A stretch of 64,000 bases of DNA, taken from positions 248,001 to 312,000 of the forward strand of contig NZ_JAATHD010000003.1 of assembly GCF_011947265.1 (NCBI RefSeq). The letters are read 5' to 3'. This document shows, one piece after another, positions 34,133 through 44,243 of the stretch. The DNA comes from Paenibacillus sp. HB172176 (GTDB lineage: Bacteria > Bacillota > Bacilli > Paenibacillales > Paenibacillaceae). Both the position numbers and the translations under genes were made by a program. The notes under the pieces were generated by a model. The model saw only the letters and a program-made list of their open reading frames with translations. It was not told the DNA's origin and did no database searches. The first letter of the stretch is position 1; every line of letters starts with the position of its first letter.

Positions 34133-34864
34133 TCAAGTCGGCGAAGGCATGGCGTCCTTGCGCTTCGAATAGCGCCAGGACAGCAGCACCGAAATTTCGA
34201 ACAGCGCCAGCAGAGGCACGGTGACGGACAAGTGGGACACAAAGTCGGGCGGCGAGATGCAGGCGCCGACAATGGCCAGACCGACATAAGCGTATTTGCG
34301 AGCGACCTTCAGCTTCTCCTGCGACAACAGACCGAGCTTGGTCAGGAACAAGATGATGACCGGCATCTCGAAGGCAATGCCAAGCGGGAATACGATGCTG
34401 AACAGAAAGCTGAAATATCGGTCGATGCCATAGGTCTCAGCCGCTCCAACGTTGTGGTTCATCTTCACCATGAAGGCGAGCATCATCGGGAAGACGAGGA
34501 AATAGCTGAACGAAACGCCAAGCAGGAACAACAGGAAGGACGCGGGCACGTAGACGAGCGTTCCCTTCGCTTCCCTCTCCGTCAAGCCCGGACGAACGAA
34601 TGCCCACACCTGGTAGAGAAAAAGCGGCAGCGTCAGCAATACCGCGAACAGGAAGGCGCAGCGCAGATAAATGAACAATCCGTCCGTGAACGCGAACACA
34701 TTCCATTCCACTTCATAGGTCGAAGAGCTTGACTTGATAAAATGCAAAATATGCGGAGAGAGGTACATGCCGCCGCACATGGCGACCAGAAAACAGCCGA
34801 GCACAGCAAGAATCCGTTTTCTAAGCTCCGTCAAGTGGATGACCACATCCTCTTGCATGTTCAT
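34133..34864 (-). CDS. tatC: Twin-arginine translocase subunit TatC
   Basis: This 243-residue protein has six membrane helices with the TatC signatures HLTELRKRI near the N-terminus, a WAFVRPGLTEREA loop after helix 2, and FAIVFPLGIAFEMP-like text (FSIVFPLGIAFEMPVI) in the centre. It is the Tat signal receptor that drives folded-protein export. The start ATG 34864 has GAGGTG upstream. It precedes tatA. Confidence 0.96.
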   Translation of the reverse strand: MNMQEDVVIHLTELRKRILAVLGCFLVAMCGGMYLSPHILHFIKSSSSTYEVEWNVFAFTDGLFIYLRCAFLFAVLLTLPLFLYQVWAFVRPGLTEREAKGTLVYVPASFLLFLLGVSFSYFLVFPMMLAFMVKMNHNVGAAETYGIDRYFSFLFSIVFPLGIAFEMPVIILFLTKLGLLSQEKLKVARKYAYVGLAIVGACISPPDFVSHLSVTVPLLALFEISVLLSWRYSKRKDAMPSPT

Positions 34865-35043
34865 ATCATCACCTCGCTAGTTATGCGCTTTCCTTAGAGT
34901 TTCCAATATCATGCAAGTTATGCGTTGAAATGACGCGGAGCGCATTTAAGCATATTTAATAGGAAGTCAGGGAATTATAGGGAGGCAGGAACCCAAGCAA
35001 TGGATCATTGCATATACGATAAGGACAGAGGAGGTATGAGCGA

Positions 35044-35451
35044 ATGCTGAAGCGCAGAGGATGGCTAATCTTGTGTATCATTGTGCTGGCGCTTGCCATG
35101 GCCGCTTGCGGCAACAACAAGAACAACAACACCGCGAACGAGAACAATACCGACAACTCCGGAACGGTTGGCGGCAATAATGAAGCGAATAACGGCGCGA
35201 GCAATGAAGGCGAAGCGACGGTAGACGCCGCAGCGGCCGAAACGGTCTACAAAAAAAGCTGCATCGGCTGCCATGCAGTTGATCTATCCGGGGGCGCGGG
35301 ACCGAACCTGCAGAAGGTAGGGGCGGAGATGACGGTCGATCAAATCAATCAGCAAATCAGCAATGGCGGGGGTGGCATGCCCGGCTTTAAAGGGCAGCTT
35401 ACGGATGATGAAATCGCAACGCTGTCCAACTGGCTGGCGTCGATGAAGTAA
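35044..35451 (+). CDS. Cytochrome c551-type lipoprotein
   Basis: The lipoprotein signal ends at Cys22 (ALAMAACG), followed by an Asn/Gly-rich linker. The c-type heme site is CIGCH at residues 73-77, with an axial Met in GGMPGF (about Met112). At 135 residues it resembles Bacillus CccB. It carries electrons on the outer face, probably between a quinol or flavoprotein source and oxidase, and could serve the nearby GMC flavoprotein. It is divergent from tatC. A terminator follows. Confidence 0.92.
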   Translation: MLKRRGWLILCIIVLALAMAACGNNKNNNTANENNTDNSGTVGGNNEANNGASNEGEATVDAAAAETVYKKSCIGCHAVDLSGGAGPNLQKVGAEMTVDQINQQISNGGGGMPGFKGQLTDDEIATLSNWLASMK

Positions 35452-35467
35452 AGCGGCCATGAAAACA

Positions 35468-35506
35468 GAAAGGGGCTGTTCCGATTGAATCGGGACGGCC
35501 CCTTTC
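35468..35506 (+). terminator. Terminator after the cytochrome c551 gene
   Basis: GAAAGGGGC.GT arm with a complementary AC.GCCCCTTTC arm, plus an inner CCGATT/AATCGG helix. Confidence 0.9.
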
Positions 35507-35688
35507 CTCGTACGTCCAGCATGCATAAGAAAAGCTCACGATTCGATTCAAATTTTCTTATAGACAGATTTCGACTCATTTCATTGACCGGAAATAGCGG
35601 GTATGGTAGGTTTAGTACAGTAAAGAATTCATAGTTTGAAACTTGGAATTGTCAGGAACAGATTGATTATCGTGTGAGGTGGATATTG

Positions 35689-37548
35689 TTGCAACTTAAG
35701 GTGACGAACAGTCCGTTTACAGAGGAGCAGGCTGAGCTTATTAATCGGCTTCTGCCGACGCTGACGGATACGCAGACGCAATGGCTCGGGGGATTTTTGA
35801 CATTTTATCGGAACGGCGCGGCGGCGTCCGAGGCTGCGGTAGCTCTGCAGGCTCCTGTGCTGGAGTCCGCCCCGCAGGCGGTGTCGGCAGTACCGGCGGC
35901 TCCGCGCGAAGCGACGATTCTATTCGGCTCGCAGACGGGCAACGCGCAGAGATTATCAAGCAAGCTGGCGGCGAAGCTGAAGGAGCAGGGCTTCGAGGTA
36001 ACGCTCTCGGCTATGAACCAGTATAAGACGAAGGAACTGAAGAACGCCGCTCATCTCTTCATTATCGCGAGCACGCACGGCGAAGGCGATCCGCCGGACA
36101 ACGCGATTACCTTCCACGAGTTTCTCTACGGGAAACGCGCGCCGAAGCTCCAGGGATTGAAGTTCTCGGTTCTGGCATTGGGAGACACTTCATACGAGTT
36201 TTTCTGCAAGACGGGCAAGGATTTCGACGCAAGACTGGAGGAGCTTGGCGCGGAGCGCCTGGTTGAACGTGTAGATTGTGATCTTGATTTCGAAGGTCCG
36301 GCAGCCGACTGGTTCGCGAATGTCGTTAACGCTTTGAACGCCGACACGGGCTCGGCCGCGGCAGCTGCTTCTGCGGGAGGCGCTCCTGCGGTGTCCGCGG
36401 AATTAACTAGCGGCGAATCGATCTATACGCGCTCGAACCCGTTCCGCGCGGAAGTGTTGACGAGCCTTAACCTGAATGGACGCGGCTCGGATCGCGAGAC
36501 GAGGCATTTGGAAATTTCGCTTGAAGGCTCCGGTCTGAGTTATGAGCCGGGGGATTGCGTCGGAATCTATCCGGAGAATGATCCGGCTCTTGTCGATGCG
36601 ATTATCTCGTATATGAACTGGGATGGCGAGGAAGTTGTCGTTCAAGGCAAAGACGGCGACGAAGGCCAGCTTCGCACGGCGCTTCAGCGCCAATACGAAA
36701 TTACGGTCTTGACCAAGCCGCTGCTCGAGAAATCGGCTGCCTTCACGGACAGCAGCGAGCTTGCGAAGCTGATTCTTCCCGAGAACAAAGAAGCGATGAG
36801 AGCTTACGTGTCAGGACGTGATCTGCTCGATCTGCTTCAGGAGCACGGACCTTGGAAGCTGTCGCCTGCCGAGCTCGTCTCGATCTTGCGCAAGCTGCCT
36901 CCGCGCCTGTACTCGATCGCGAGCAGCCTCAAGGCGAATCCGGAAGAGGTTCATGTCACGATCCGCAAGGTGCAATACGAATCGAACGGCAGAGAGCGCT
37001 TCGGCGTATGCTCCTCGCAGGCGGCGGAACGTCTCGAGGAAGGCGACACATTGCCGATCTTCATTCAGCAGAATCCGAACTTCAAGCTCCCTGCCAATGG
37101 GGATACGCCGGTTATCATGATTGGACCGGGTACGGGCGTTGCTCCGTTCCGGGCTTTCCTCGAAGAGAGAGAAGAGCTTGGCTCGGAAGGCAAGACATGG
37201 CTGTTCTACGGAGATCGTCATTTCGTTACGGACTTCTTGTATCAGACCGATTGGCAGCGCATGCTGAAGGACGGCGTGCTCACGAATCTGGATGTCGCCT
37301 TCTCGCGCGACACCGAAGAGAAGGTATACGTGCAGAATCGGATGTTGGAGCATGCCGAAGAGCTGTACGCGTGGATTCAGGAAGGCGCGCATATCTACGT
37401 CTGCGGAGACGAGAAGCATATGGCGCATGACGTACACGCGGCTTTGCTGCAAATTATCGAGCAGCAGGGCGGTCTTACGCCTGAAGCGGCTGCGGCTTAT
37501 GTGGAGCAATTGCAAACGGAGCAGCGCTATCAGCGCGATGTTTATTAA
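35689..37548 (+). CDS. cysJ: Assimilatory sulfite reductase (NADPH), flavoprotein subunit
   Basis: The flavoprotein passes electrons from NADPH via FAD and FMN to the CysI hemoprotein. FMN flavodoxin domain: FGSQTGNAQRL and ASTHGEGDPPDNA (about residues 85-140). FAD domain: RLYSIASS. NADPH domain: GPGTGVAPFRAFLEER and the VYVCGDE-like IYVCGDEKHMA with a DVY C-terminus. TTG 35689 gives an N-terminus (MQLKVTNSPFTEEQAEL) like B. subtilis CysJ, with AGGTGG 6 bases upstream. cysI follows 39 bases later. Confidence 0.95.
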   Translation: MQLKVTNSPFTEEQAELINRLLPTLTDTQTQWLGGFLTFYRNGAAASEAAVALQAPVLESAPQAVSAVPAAPREATILFGSQTGNAQRLSSKLAAKLKEQGFEVTLSAMNQYKTKELKNAAHLFIIASTHGEGDPPDNAITFHEFLYGKRAPKLQGLKFSVLALGDTSYEFFCKTGKDFDARLEELGAERLVERVDCDLDFEGPAADWFANVVNALNADTGSAAAAASAGGAPAVSAELTSGESIYTRSNPFRAEVLTSLNLNGRGSDRETRHLEISLEGSGLSYEPGDCVGIYPENDPALVDAIISYMNWDGEEVVVQGKDGDEGQLRTALQRQYEITVLTKPLLEKSAAFTDSSELAKLILPENKEAMRAYVSGRDLLDLLQEHGPWKLSPAELVSILRKLPPRLYSIASSLKANPEEVHVTIRKVQYESNGRERFGVCSSQAAERLEEGDTLPIFIQQNPNFKLPANGDTPVIMIGPGTGVAPFRAFLEEREELGSEGKTWLFYGDRHFVTDFLYQTDWQRMLKDGVLTNLDVAFSRDTEEKVYVQNRMLEHAEELYAWIQEGAHIYVCGDEKHMAHDVHAALLQIIEQQGGLTPEAAAAYVEQLQTEQRYQRDVY

Positions 37549-37587
37549 TAGACTTGCACTTTGTGCGTGGGGAAGGAGCTGCGGGAA

Positions 37588-39324
37588 GTGGCTAATAGAC
37601 AGAAGGTAGTACCGATCGGCGGACCGCCGAGCGATGTTGAAGATTTAAAGCTGGAAAGCAATTATTTGCGCGGATCCCTGGAAGAGACGCTTGCCAATCG
37701 GATTACTGGCGGCATGACCGAGCTTGATAACCGGTTGATGAAATTCCACGGAAGCTATATGCAGGATGACCGCGATGTACGCAACGAGCGTCAGAAGCAG
37801 AAGCTGGAGCCATCTTATCAATTCATGCTTCGCATCGTTACGCCAGGCGGCGTAACGACGCCGGAGCAGTGGCTGGAGATCGACAAGCTGGCTCAGAAGT
37901 ACGGAAGCGGAAGCATTCGGTTCACAACGAGACAAGCCTTCCAGCTTCACGGCATTCTGAAATGGAATCTGAAGCGCACGATCAAGCAAGTGAACGATGT
38001 GATGCTGACGACACTCGCGGCATGCGGCGATGTGAACAGGAACGTCATGTGCAACCCGAATCCGGATCAGTCCGATATTCATAGCGAGGTATTCAAATGG
38101 TCGGAGGAGCTGACGACCCATCTGGCTCCGAGAACGCCGGCCTATCATGAGATTTGGCTGGACGGCGAGAAGGTGAACGATGCTCCGCAGGTTATCACGC
38201 CGGGCGATGACCCGGTTGAACCGATGTACGGACCGGTCTATCTGCCGCGCAAATTCAAAATCGGCATCGCGGTTCCGCCATCCAATGATGTGGATGTGTT
38301 CTCCCAGGATCTTGGCTATATCGCGATTGTCGAGAACGGCAAGCTGGTCGGGTTCAATGTCTCCGTCGGCGGCGGCATGGGCATGACCCACGGCGATACG
38401 AGCACGTATCCGCAGCTTGGCAAGATTATCGGCTTCTGCAGACCGGAGCAGGTGCTTAATGTGGCGGAGAAGACGATTACGATTCAGCGGGATTACGGCA
38501 ATCGCTCCGTGCGGAAGAATGCCCGTTTCAAATACACGATCGATCGTCACGGTCTGGACTGGTTCAAGGAAGAATTGGCGGAGCGCATGGGCGAATCTCT
38601 CGAGCCCGCTCGTCCGTTCAACTTCGAGAACACGGGCGATCGTTACGGCTGGATCAAAGGCAAGAACGGCAAGTGGAATGTGACGTTGTATATTCAGAGC
38701 GGACGAATCATCGATTCGGAGGGCTGCGAGCTGATGACGGGCTTGCGCGAGATTGCCAAGATTCATAAAGGCGATTTCCGCCTGACGGCCAATCAGAACC
38801 TGATGATCGCGAACATTCCGGCAGGGCAGAAGAAGAAGATTCAAGGCTTGCTGGAGCAATACGGCATCTCCGAGGGTTCGACGGAGTCGGCGCTTCGCCG
38901 CAGCGCGTTGTCCTGCGTTGCATTGCCAACCTGCGGACTTGCGATGGCGGAGGCGGAACGTTACATGCCGTCCTTGCTTGAGAAGCTTGAGCCCATTCTG
39001 GCGGATGCCGGGCTGCAGGACAAGGAAATCAATATTCGCATGACCGGCTGCCCGAACGGCTGTGCCCGACCGGCGCTGGGCGAGATTGCGTTTATCGGCA
39101 AAGCGGTGGGCAAGTACAACATGTATATGGGAGCCGGCTTCTCCGGAGATCGTCTAAGCAAGCTATATCGCGAGAACATCGGTGAAGCCGAAATTATTGA
39201 TACATTGAAGCCGATTATCAAGCATTATGCAACAGATCGCGCGAAAGACGAGCATTTCGGCGATTTTGTAATTCGGGCAGGCTATGTGGAGGCTGTCACG
39301 GACGGCACGAATTTCCATGCGTAA
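37588..39324 (+). CDS. cysI: Assimilatory sulfite reductase (NADPH), hemoprotein subunit
   Basis: This enzyme reduces sulfite to sulfide using siroheme and a 4Fe-4S cluster. The cluster Cys appear in [17 protein letters not shown] and [10 protein letters not shown], and the siroheme-binding repeats contain [32 protein letters not shown]. Length is 578 residues, normal for CysI. GTG 37588 is chosen with AAGGAG 9 bases upstream; an earlier in-frame start at 37561 has no site. It forms the cysJI operon; a terminator follows. Confidence 0.96.
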   Translation: MANRQKVVPIGGPPSDVEDLKLESNYLRGSLEETLANRITGGMTELDNRLMKFHGSYMQDDRDVRNERQKQKLEPSYQFMLRIVTPGGVTTPEQWLEIDKLAQKYGSGSIRFTTRQAFQLHGILKWNLKRTIKQVNDVMLTTLAACGDVNRNVMCNPNPDQSDIHSEVFKWSEELTTHLAPRTPAYHEIWLDGEKVNDAPQVITPGDDPVEPMYGPVYLPRKFKIGIAVPPSNDVDVFSQDLGYIAIVENGKLVGFNVSVGGGMGMTHGDTSTYPQLGKIIGFCRPEQVLNVAEKTITIQRDYGNRSVRKNARFKYTIDRHGLDWFKEELAERMGESLEPARPFNFENTGDRYGWIKGKNGKWNVTLYIQSGRIIDSEGCELMTGLREIAKIHKGDFRLTANQNLMIANIPAGQKKKIQGLLEQYGISEGSTESALRRSALSCVALPTCGLAMAEAERYMPSLLEKLEPILADAGLQDKEINIRMTGCPNGCARPALGEIAFIGKAVGKYNMYMGAGFSGDRLSKLYRENIGEAEIIDTLKPIIKHYATDRAKDEHFGDFVIRAGYVEAVTDGTNFHA

Positions 39325-39349
39325 TTCTGGTTAACGAATAATGGATTAT

Positions 39350-39390
39350 GGCCGCAGATCGATTCGCTTGAATCGGCCTGCGGCTTTTTG
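39350..39390 (+). terminator. Terminator after cysI
   Basis: GCCGCAG with CTGCGGC arms, an inner GATTC/GAATC helix and a TTTTT tail. Confidence 0.9.
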
Positions 39391-39545
39391 CATGGCAGGC
39401 GGCGTCGGAGCGAAAGCCAACGAGAGTTAAGCTTTGGCTTATGTCCCATTAACGACAGTTAAGAAACAGACTGCGGACAGTGTTACACTTATGGCAAGCA
39501 TTGAAAGCATGATTTATATTATGATACGAGGAGAGGCTGAACCAT

Positions 39546-40313
39546 ATGAAGAAATCGATGATAGCTGCTCAATTGTATACGCTGAGAGAATATTGCAAGG
39601 ATGAAGCGGGGCTGCGCGACGCGTTGACGAAGGTGAAGGAAATTGGCTATGACGCGGTTCAAGTATCTGGTGTAAGCGCAAGCATTGCTCCAGAAGCCGT
39701 GAAAGCCATTACAGACGAGCTCGGCTTAACGATCTGCGCTACGCATATCGGCTTCGACGCGATGTTGAACGACTTCGATGCGGTTGTTGCGAAGCATAAG
39801 CTCTGGAACTGCAAGTATGTCGGTCTTGGCTCCATTCCCGGCGAATATCGCGGCACGAAGGAAGGTTATCTCGACTTTGCTTCCAAGGCGAATGAAGTCA
39901 GCAAGCGTTTGAAGGAGCATGATTTGGAGTTTGTGTATCATAATCATCATTTTGAATATACGAAGTTTGACGGAAAAACGGGCATGGAGCTCTTGCAAGA
40001 AGCAACGGATCCTTCCGCATTCGGCTTCGAGCTGGATATGTACTGGGTGCAGGCAGGGGGAGCGAATCCTGTCGACGCGGTGCATGGCGTTGACGGCCGC
40101 ATGAAGGTTGTGCATTTGAAGGATATGGCGATTGTGGACGACAAGCAAGTATTCGCCGAGGTGGGTGAAGGTAACCTGAACTTCCCGGCTATCATTAAGG
40201 CATGCCGCGAGATTGGCGTGGAATGGTATGTGGTGGAGCAGGATACCTGCATGCGCGATCCGTTCGAAAGCCTCGCGATGAGCTACAACTATTTGCTAAC
40301 GCTGGCTGAATAA
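39546..40313 (+). CDS. Sugar phosphate isomerase/epimerase (TIM barrel, AP endonuclease 2-like)
   Basis: The 255-residue TIM-barrel protein has the xylose-isomerase-like/AP-endonuclease-2 plan: AAQLYTLREYCKD, THIGFDAML, FVYHNHHFEY with metal-binding His, FELDMYWVQAGG, VVHLKDM and a Glu in the final WYVVEQD strand. Such proteins isomerise sugars or sugar acids (IolE/IolH relatives). Substrate unknown. The ATG has GAGGAGAGG upstream. Single gene with terminators on both sides. Confidence 0.85.
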   Translation: MKKSMIAAQLYTLREYCKDEAGLRDALTKVKEIGYDAVQVSGVSASIAPEAVKAITDELGLTICATHIGFDAMLNDFDAVVAKHKLWNCKYVGLGSIPGEYRGTKEGYLDFASKANEVSKRLKEHDLEFVYHNHHFEYTKFDGKTGMELLQEATDPSAFGFELDMYWVQAGGANPVDAVHGVDGRMKVVHLKDMAIVDDKQVFAEVGEGNLNFPAIIKACREIGVEWYVVEQDTCMRDPFESLAMSYNYLLTLAE

Positions 40314-40342
40314 CAAAGAAGTTCGCTAATATCCGTCCATAT

Positions 40343-40379
40343 CAATCCCCCGATGTCGTAATGACGTCGGGGGATTGTT
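40343..40379. terminator. Terminator between the convergent isomerase and P-type ATPase genes
   Basis: CAATCCCCCGA and TCGGGGGATTG arms flank a GTCGTAATGAC inner helix; it stands between two convergent genes. Confidence 0.88.
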
Positions 40380-40415
40380 GCTGCGAGAACAGATTAATCA
40401 TCTAATGATAGAATA

Positions 40416-42563
40416 TCATTTCCTGCGTTCAATCAGCAGCGTCAGCGAAGCCAGCGTGACCAGAATCGTGGCGCCCATATCGGACAAGACGGCGATCCAT
40501 AGCGTCAGCCAGCCCGGGATTGTCAGAAGCAACGCGATAAGCTTGAGTCCCAGGGCGGCGCCGATATTGATGCGGATGACGCGATTCACCTTCTTCGCTA
40601 TGCTTATCGCTTCGGGCAGCTTGCCGATATGATCCTGCATGAGCACAATATCAGCTGTTTCTACCGCGCTTGCCGTTCCCTTGCCCATCGCGATGCCGAG
40701 GCTGGCAGCCGCTAACGCAGGAGCGTCATTCATGCCGTCTCCAATCATAGCGGCTTTGTCTCCGAGCTCCTTCACCCGTTCAACCTTATCCTGTGGAAGC
40801 AAGCTGCTTTCGTAAGAGGTGACTCCGACTTCGCCGGCTACCTTCGCCGCCGTGCGTTCATGATCGCCGGTCAGCATGACGGTTCGTTTGATTCCCAGAG
40901 CATGCAAGCTTCTAATCATACCGGCGCTCTCGGGTCTGATCTCGTCTTGAATGCCGAACAGTCCAAGAGCTTTATGCTCATCCGCAACAATAACCAGGGT
41001 CAGACCTTCGGATTTCAATGCTTCCATGGCAGAGAGCTGCTCTTCCGTCCACTGCAAATGCGACATTGCCTTCTCGTTCCCGAGGTAATAGATGCTCCCG
41101 TCGATCGAAGCCTCCACGCCCGAGCCTGCCTTTGTTTTAATCTCTTGAGGAGCTGGAATTTCCGTCTTCCGGGCTTCGACCTCTCTCATGACGGCCTTGG
41201 CGAGCGGATGGGACGAGGCTTGTTCAATCGCTCCGGCAATGCGCAGCAGCTGATCATCCCATTCCACCGTGCGGGCCACATGAGGCTCGCCCTTCGTCAA
41301 CGTTCCCGTCTTGTCGAAGGCAATCGTATCAAGCTTGCCAAGCTGCTCGAGGAACACGCCGCCTTTCACCAGAATGCCGTGTCTCGCGGCGCGCGCGATG
41401 CCGGATACAATGGCTACCGGCGAGGCGAGAATCAAGGCGCAGGGACAGCCGACAATGAGCACCGACAAGCCTTCGTACAGTGAAGCGATCCAATCCTTGC
41501 CGAACAGTAGCGGAGGAATCGCCGCGACTAATGCGGCTAGAATCATAATGCCCGGCGTATAATAGGCCGCGAAGCGATTGATGAACAGCTCGGTCGGCGT
41601 CTTCGTTTCCTGCGCCTCCTCCACAAGATGAAGAATATTCGCCAGGGAGGAATCCACATATGCTTTCTCAATACGGATATGGAGCATGCCGCTTCCGTTG
41701 ATGCTTCCTCCATATACCTCATTTCCTGCTTGCTTGTCGAGCGGGAGCGATTCGCCGGTGATAGCCGCTTCGTTCACCTCGCTGCTGCCCTCCGTAATGA
41801 TACCGTCCGAAGGGATCATCTCTCCGGCCTTGACTCGCACCGTATCGCCGACACGCAGTTCGTCGATGGGAATCATCAGCTCGCGTCCATTGTCGAGTTT
41901 AAGGGCATTCTTCGGCGTTGCCTTCAGCAGCGCATCCATGGATTTTCTTGCCCGTTCCATGCCCAGACCTTCCAAGTATTCATTCAATCCGAACAAAATC
42001 GCGACAAACGCAGCTTCCTTCCATTCGCCGATGGCTGCAGCGCCAACAAGCGCGATCGTCATTAACGTATCCATCGTGAAGCGGAGCCGAAGCAGATTCT
42101 TCAGTCCCTTCGCGAAAGTGGTATATCCGCTAATAATCGCAGCGGCCGCATAGAGAAGCACGGCGTAGATTTGATTGGCATAGCTATCGGCAACGAGCGC
42201 GGCCGCATAGAGAATGGCGGCAACGGCCACCGTTCTCAGCGCCCCGCCGAACATTCCGGAGCCATGCGCGTGCGCGTGCCCGTGAGCGTGATCATGCGCG
42301 TGATCGTGGGAATGACCTTCCGCGCCATCATGATGATGCCTCTCGGAACGCCCGTATTCCCCGGCCTGAGGCTCGATAATCGAAGCGCCGTCGGAGCGCA
42401 ATATTTTGCGAACGGCATCCATGGAAATTTCGGAGCTGACGGTCAGCTTGCCCGACGCGAAGCTCAGCTTGGCGTCCTCTCCATGCTGAAGCCGCTCTAT
42501 TTCCTGTTGAAGCCGGAGGGCGCAGCCTCCGCAGCTTAAGCCTTGCACGCGGTATTCGTTCAT
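40416..42563 (-). CDS. P1B-type heavy-metal ATPase (Zn/Cd/Co type)
   Basis: The 715-residue pump has an N-terminal HMA domain with a CGGC metal site (Cys11, Cys14 in GLSCGGCA). A His/Asp-rich linker follows (about residues 70-100, nearly all HD/HG pairs), then eight membrane helices. Key motifs are CPC in VGCPCALILASPVAIVSG, phosphorylation DKTGTLTKGEPH, HP in ASSHPLAKAV and GDGMNDAPALA in the hinge. The CPC and His-rich part fit CadA/ZntA export. ATG 42563 has AAGGTG upstream. An ArsR/SmtB-type operator lies just ahead; the regulator gene is not in this window. Confidence 0.92.
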   Translation of the reverse strand: MNEYRVQGLSCGGCALRLQQEIERLQHGEDAKLSFASGKLTVSSEISMDAVRKILRSDGASIIEPQAGEYGRSERHHHDGAEGHSHDHAHDHAHGHAHAHGSGMFGGALRTVAVAAILYAAALVADSYANQIYAVLLYAAAAIISGYTTFAKGLKNLLRLRFTMDTLMTIALVGAAAIGEWKEAAFVAILFGLNEYLEGLGMERARKSMDALLKATPKNALKLDNGRELMIPIDELRVGDTVRVKAGEMIPSDGIITEGSSEVNEAAITGESLPLDKQAGNEVYGGSINGSGMLHIRIEKAYVDSSLANILHLVEEAQETKTPTELFINRFAAYYTPGIMILAALVAAIPPLLFGKDWIASLYEGLSVLIVGCPCALILASPVAIVSGIARAARHGILVKGGVFLEQLGKLDTIAFDKTGTLTKGEPHVARTVEWDDQLLRIAGAIEQASSHPLAKAVMREVEARKTEIPAPQEIKTKAGSGVEASIDGSIYYLGNEKAMSHLQWTEEQLSAMEALKSEGLTLVIVADEHKALGLFGIQDEIRPESAGMIRSLHALGIKRTVMLTGDHERTAAKVAGEVGVTSYESSLLPQDKVERVKELGDKAAMIGDGMNDAPALAAASLGIAMGKGTASAVETADIVLMQDHIGKLPEAISIAKKVNRVIRINIGAALGLKLIALLLTIPGWLTLWIAVLSDMGATILVTLASLTLLIERRK

Positions 42564-42586
42564 AGTCGACACCTTCTTTATTAATT

Positions 42587-42608
42587 CATATGAATACTTG
42601 CTCATATG
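42587..42608. promoter_or_regulatory. ArsR/SmtB (CzrA-like) operator ahead of the metal ATPase
   Basis: CATATGA and TCATATG arms flank an 8-base centre, as in the 12-2-12 imperfect palindrome bound by CzrA/SmtB/CadC sensors. It lies 23 bases before the start codon. Confidence 0.75.
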
Positions 42609-42791
42609 ATATTACTAATTGGCTTGGATTGTCAATCCTTTCTAAGCGGAAGATTGCCAATGATTGCCCGTCGGAGTTCTTTAATTTTTGCAAAATGTAC
42701 ATGATTTTCTTTGTTTCCTTATGGAGGCTTGTCCCCGGATATGATAAGGTGATAGTAAAATTACTTTCAGGAAGATAGGTGGTCATTCCTA

Positions 42792-43514
42792 ATGAGCAAG
42801 GGTTACAAGAACAACAGAAGCAAGAAGAAGGACGGCTCGAGATATTTTGTGTTGTATTCGGCCATTATCATCGTGGTTATTGCCGGACTGGTCGTTGTCA
42901 ACCAGTTATCCAATGATTCCGGCGCGACGAACGTAACGAACATCAAAGAAGCTCCCTCGACCGAGGGTCAACCCATGATGGGCAATCCCGAATCCACGGT
43001 CTCTATTGTCGAATTCGGCGATTTCAAATGTCCGTACTGCAAAGAGTGGACGGCAACGATTCTGCCGCAGCTGAAGAAGGATTACATAGATACGAACAAG
43101 GTTTCCTTCTCCTACGTGAACGTGTTGTTCCACGGGAATGAGTCGATCCTGGGCTCGCTCGCCGCGGAATATATTCTGGAGACGAATCCGGATAAATATT
43201 GGGAATTCCATGATCTTCTGTTTGCCAATCAGCCGGATGAGACCTCCAATGCGCCTTGGCTGACCGACGATAATCTGGTCGCGATGGCGAAACAGGTCGT
43301 GCCCGATCTGGACGAAGAGGCTTTCCTGAAGTCTGTTCATGATGATATTACCAATCCGGCAACGGAGGCAGGCAAGCAAGTGCAGCTCGATAAGAACATG
43401 GATGACGAACTGCAGCTTCAATATACGCCGACGCTTGTTGTCAACGACACCGAGATTGCGAATCCGCTTGATTATGAATCCATTAAAAAAGCCATTGAAA
43501 AGGACCTGGAATAG
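42792..43514 (+). CDS. bdbD: DsbA-like thiol oxidase (BdbD-type)
   Basis: An N-terminal basic stretch and one membrane helix (about residues 18-38) anchor the protein, with the catalytic domain outside. The active site is CPYC at C80-C83 in EFGDFKCPYCKEW. The cis-Pro loop is YTPTLVVN. It introduces disulfides in exported proteins and is re-oxidised by the next gene's product. ATG 42792 has AGGTGG upstream. The 13-base gap to the bdbC gene supports one operon. Confidence 0.9.
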   Translation: MSKGYKNNRSKKKDGSRYFVLYSAIIIVVIAGLVVVNQLSNDSGATNVTNIKEAPSTEGQPMMGNPESTVSIVEFGDFKCPYCKEWTATILPQLKKDYIDTNKVSFSYVNVLFHGNESILGSLAAEYILETNPDKYWEFHDLLFANQPDETSNAPWLTDDNLVAMAKQVVPDLDEEAFLKSVHDDITNPATEAGKQVQLDKNMDDELQLQYTPTLVVNDTEIANPLDYESIKKAIEKDLE

Positions 43515-43527
43515 GGGGCTTCCATCC

Positions 43528-43941
43528 ATGATTGTAAGGCGGAACGGCTTGTATATCGCTTGGCTTGCGGCGGTTGTCGCAACGCTCGGCAGCTTGTATT
43601 TCAGCGAAATCAAAGGCTATATCCCTTGCGAGCTCTGCTGGATGCAGCGGATTCTGATGTATCCGCTCAGTATCATTTTGGGCATCGCTGCCTTTTATGA
43701 TGAGCTGTCTATCCGAAAATATGTACTGCCGCTGTCGATAATCGGCATGATTGTATCAACCTTCCATTATATGGAGCAGAAGGTTCCGGGATTTGCCGAG
43801 CTGAAGCCCTGCAAGCAAGGCGTGCCCTGCAGCGGAGAATATATTAATGTGTTCGGATTCATTACGATACCGTTCCTTGCGCTGATTGGATTTATCGTCA
43901 TCACGATTTTCCTTTCGATCGCAAAGCGGGAAGAAGAGTAG
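43528..43941 (+). CDS. bdbC: DsbB-like quinone-thiol oxidoreductase (BdbC-type)
   Basis: The 137-residue, four-helix membrane protein has the first Cys pair CELC (C34, C37) and second pair CKQGVPC (C95, C101), needed to pass electrons from BdbD to quinone. ATG 43528 with AGGGGG about 9 bases upstream is the right start; longer frames overlap bdbD without a site. Its gene follows bdbD closely, as in other Bacilli. A terminator follows. The pair could help fold exported Cys-rich proteins such as the GMC dehydrogenase. Confidence 0.92.
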   Translation: MIVRRNGLYIAWLAAVVATLGSLYFSEIKGYIPCELCWMQRILMYPLSIILGIAAFYDELSIRKYVLPLSIIGMIVSTFHYMEQKVPGFAELKPCKQGVPCSGEYINVFGFITIPFLALIGFIVITIFLSIAKREEE

Positions 43942-43994
43942 AAGGCCGGAGGGCAGGCTGGCAGGAAGGCCAAGCCTAATTTGCCAAACAGGTC

Positions 43995-44036
43995 GCCGCA
44001 TGAGCAGCGTTTCAGCGCTCCATGCGGCTTTTTTGT
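43995..44036 (+). terminator. Terminator after bdbC
   Basis: GCCGCATG and CATGCGGC arms, inner AGCGTTTCAGCGCT helix, six T residues. Confidence 0.9.
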
Positions 44037-44243
44037 TGTTATAGCTTTTTCGAAGGCGTTACCTTGAGGTGCGTCAAGAAAAAGCAACGCGGCAGGGGGG
44101 AGGAGGCGGTGTAATATGCCCTTAAGCGGGTTTTCATACATGCCCTAACCTGATGCTTATAAAGTAGCCAAGCTGCGCAAAGCTGCAGGTCGAACAGCAC
44201 GGAAAGATCTCGCTAAGAGGCTTGGATGGAGCATGGCGGAACG

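Noticed and set aside
35507..35688. SAM or other riboswitch before cysJ
   Set aside because: No conserved riboswitch motif or terminator fold could be seen.
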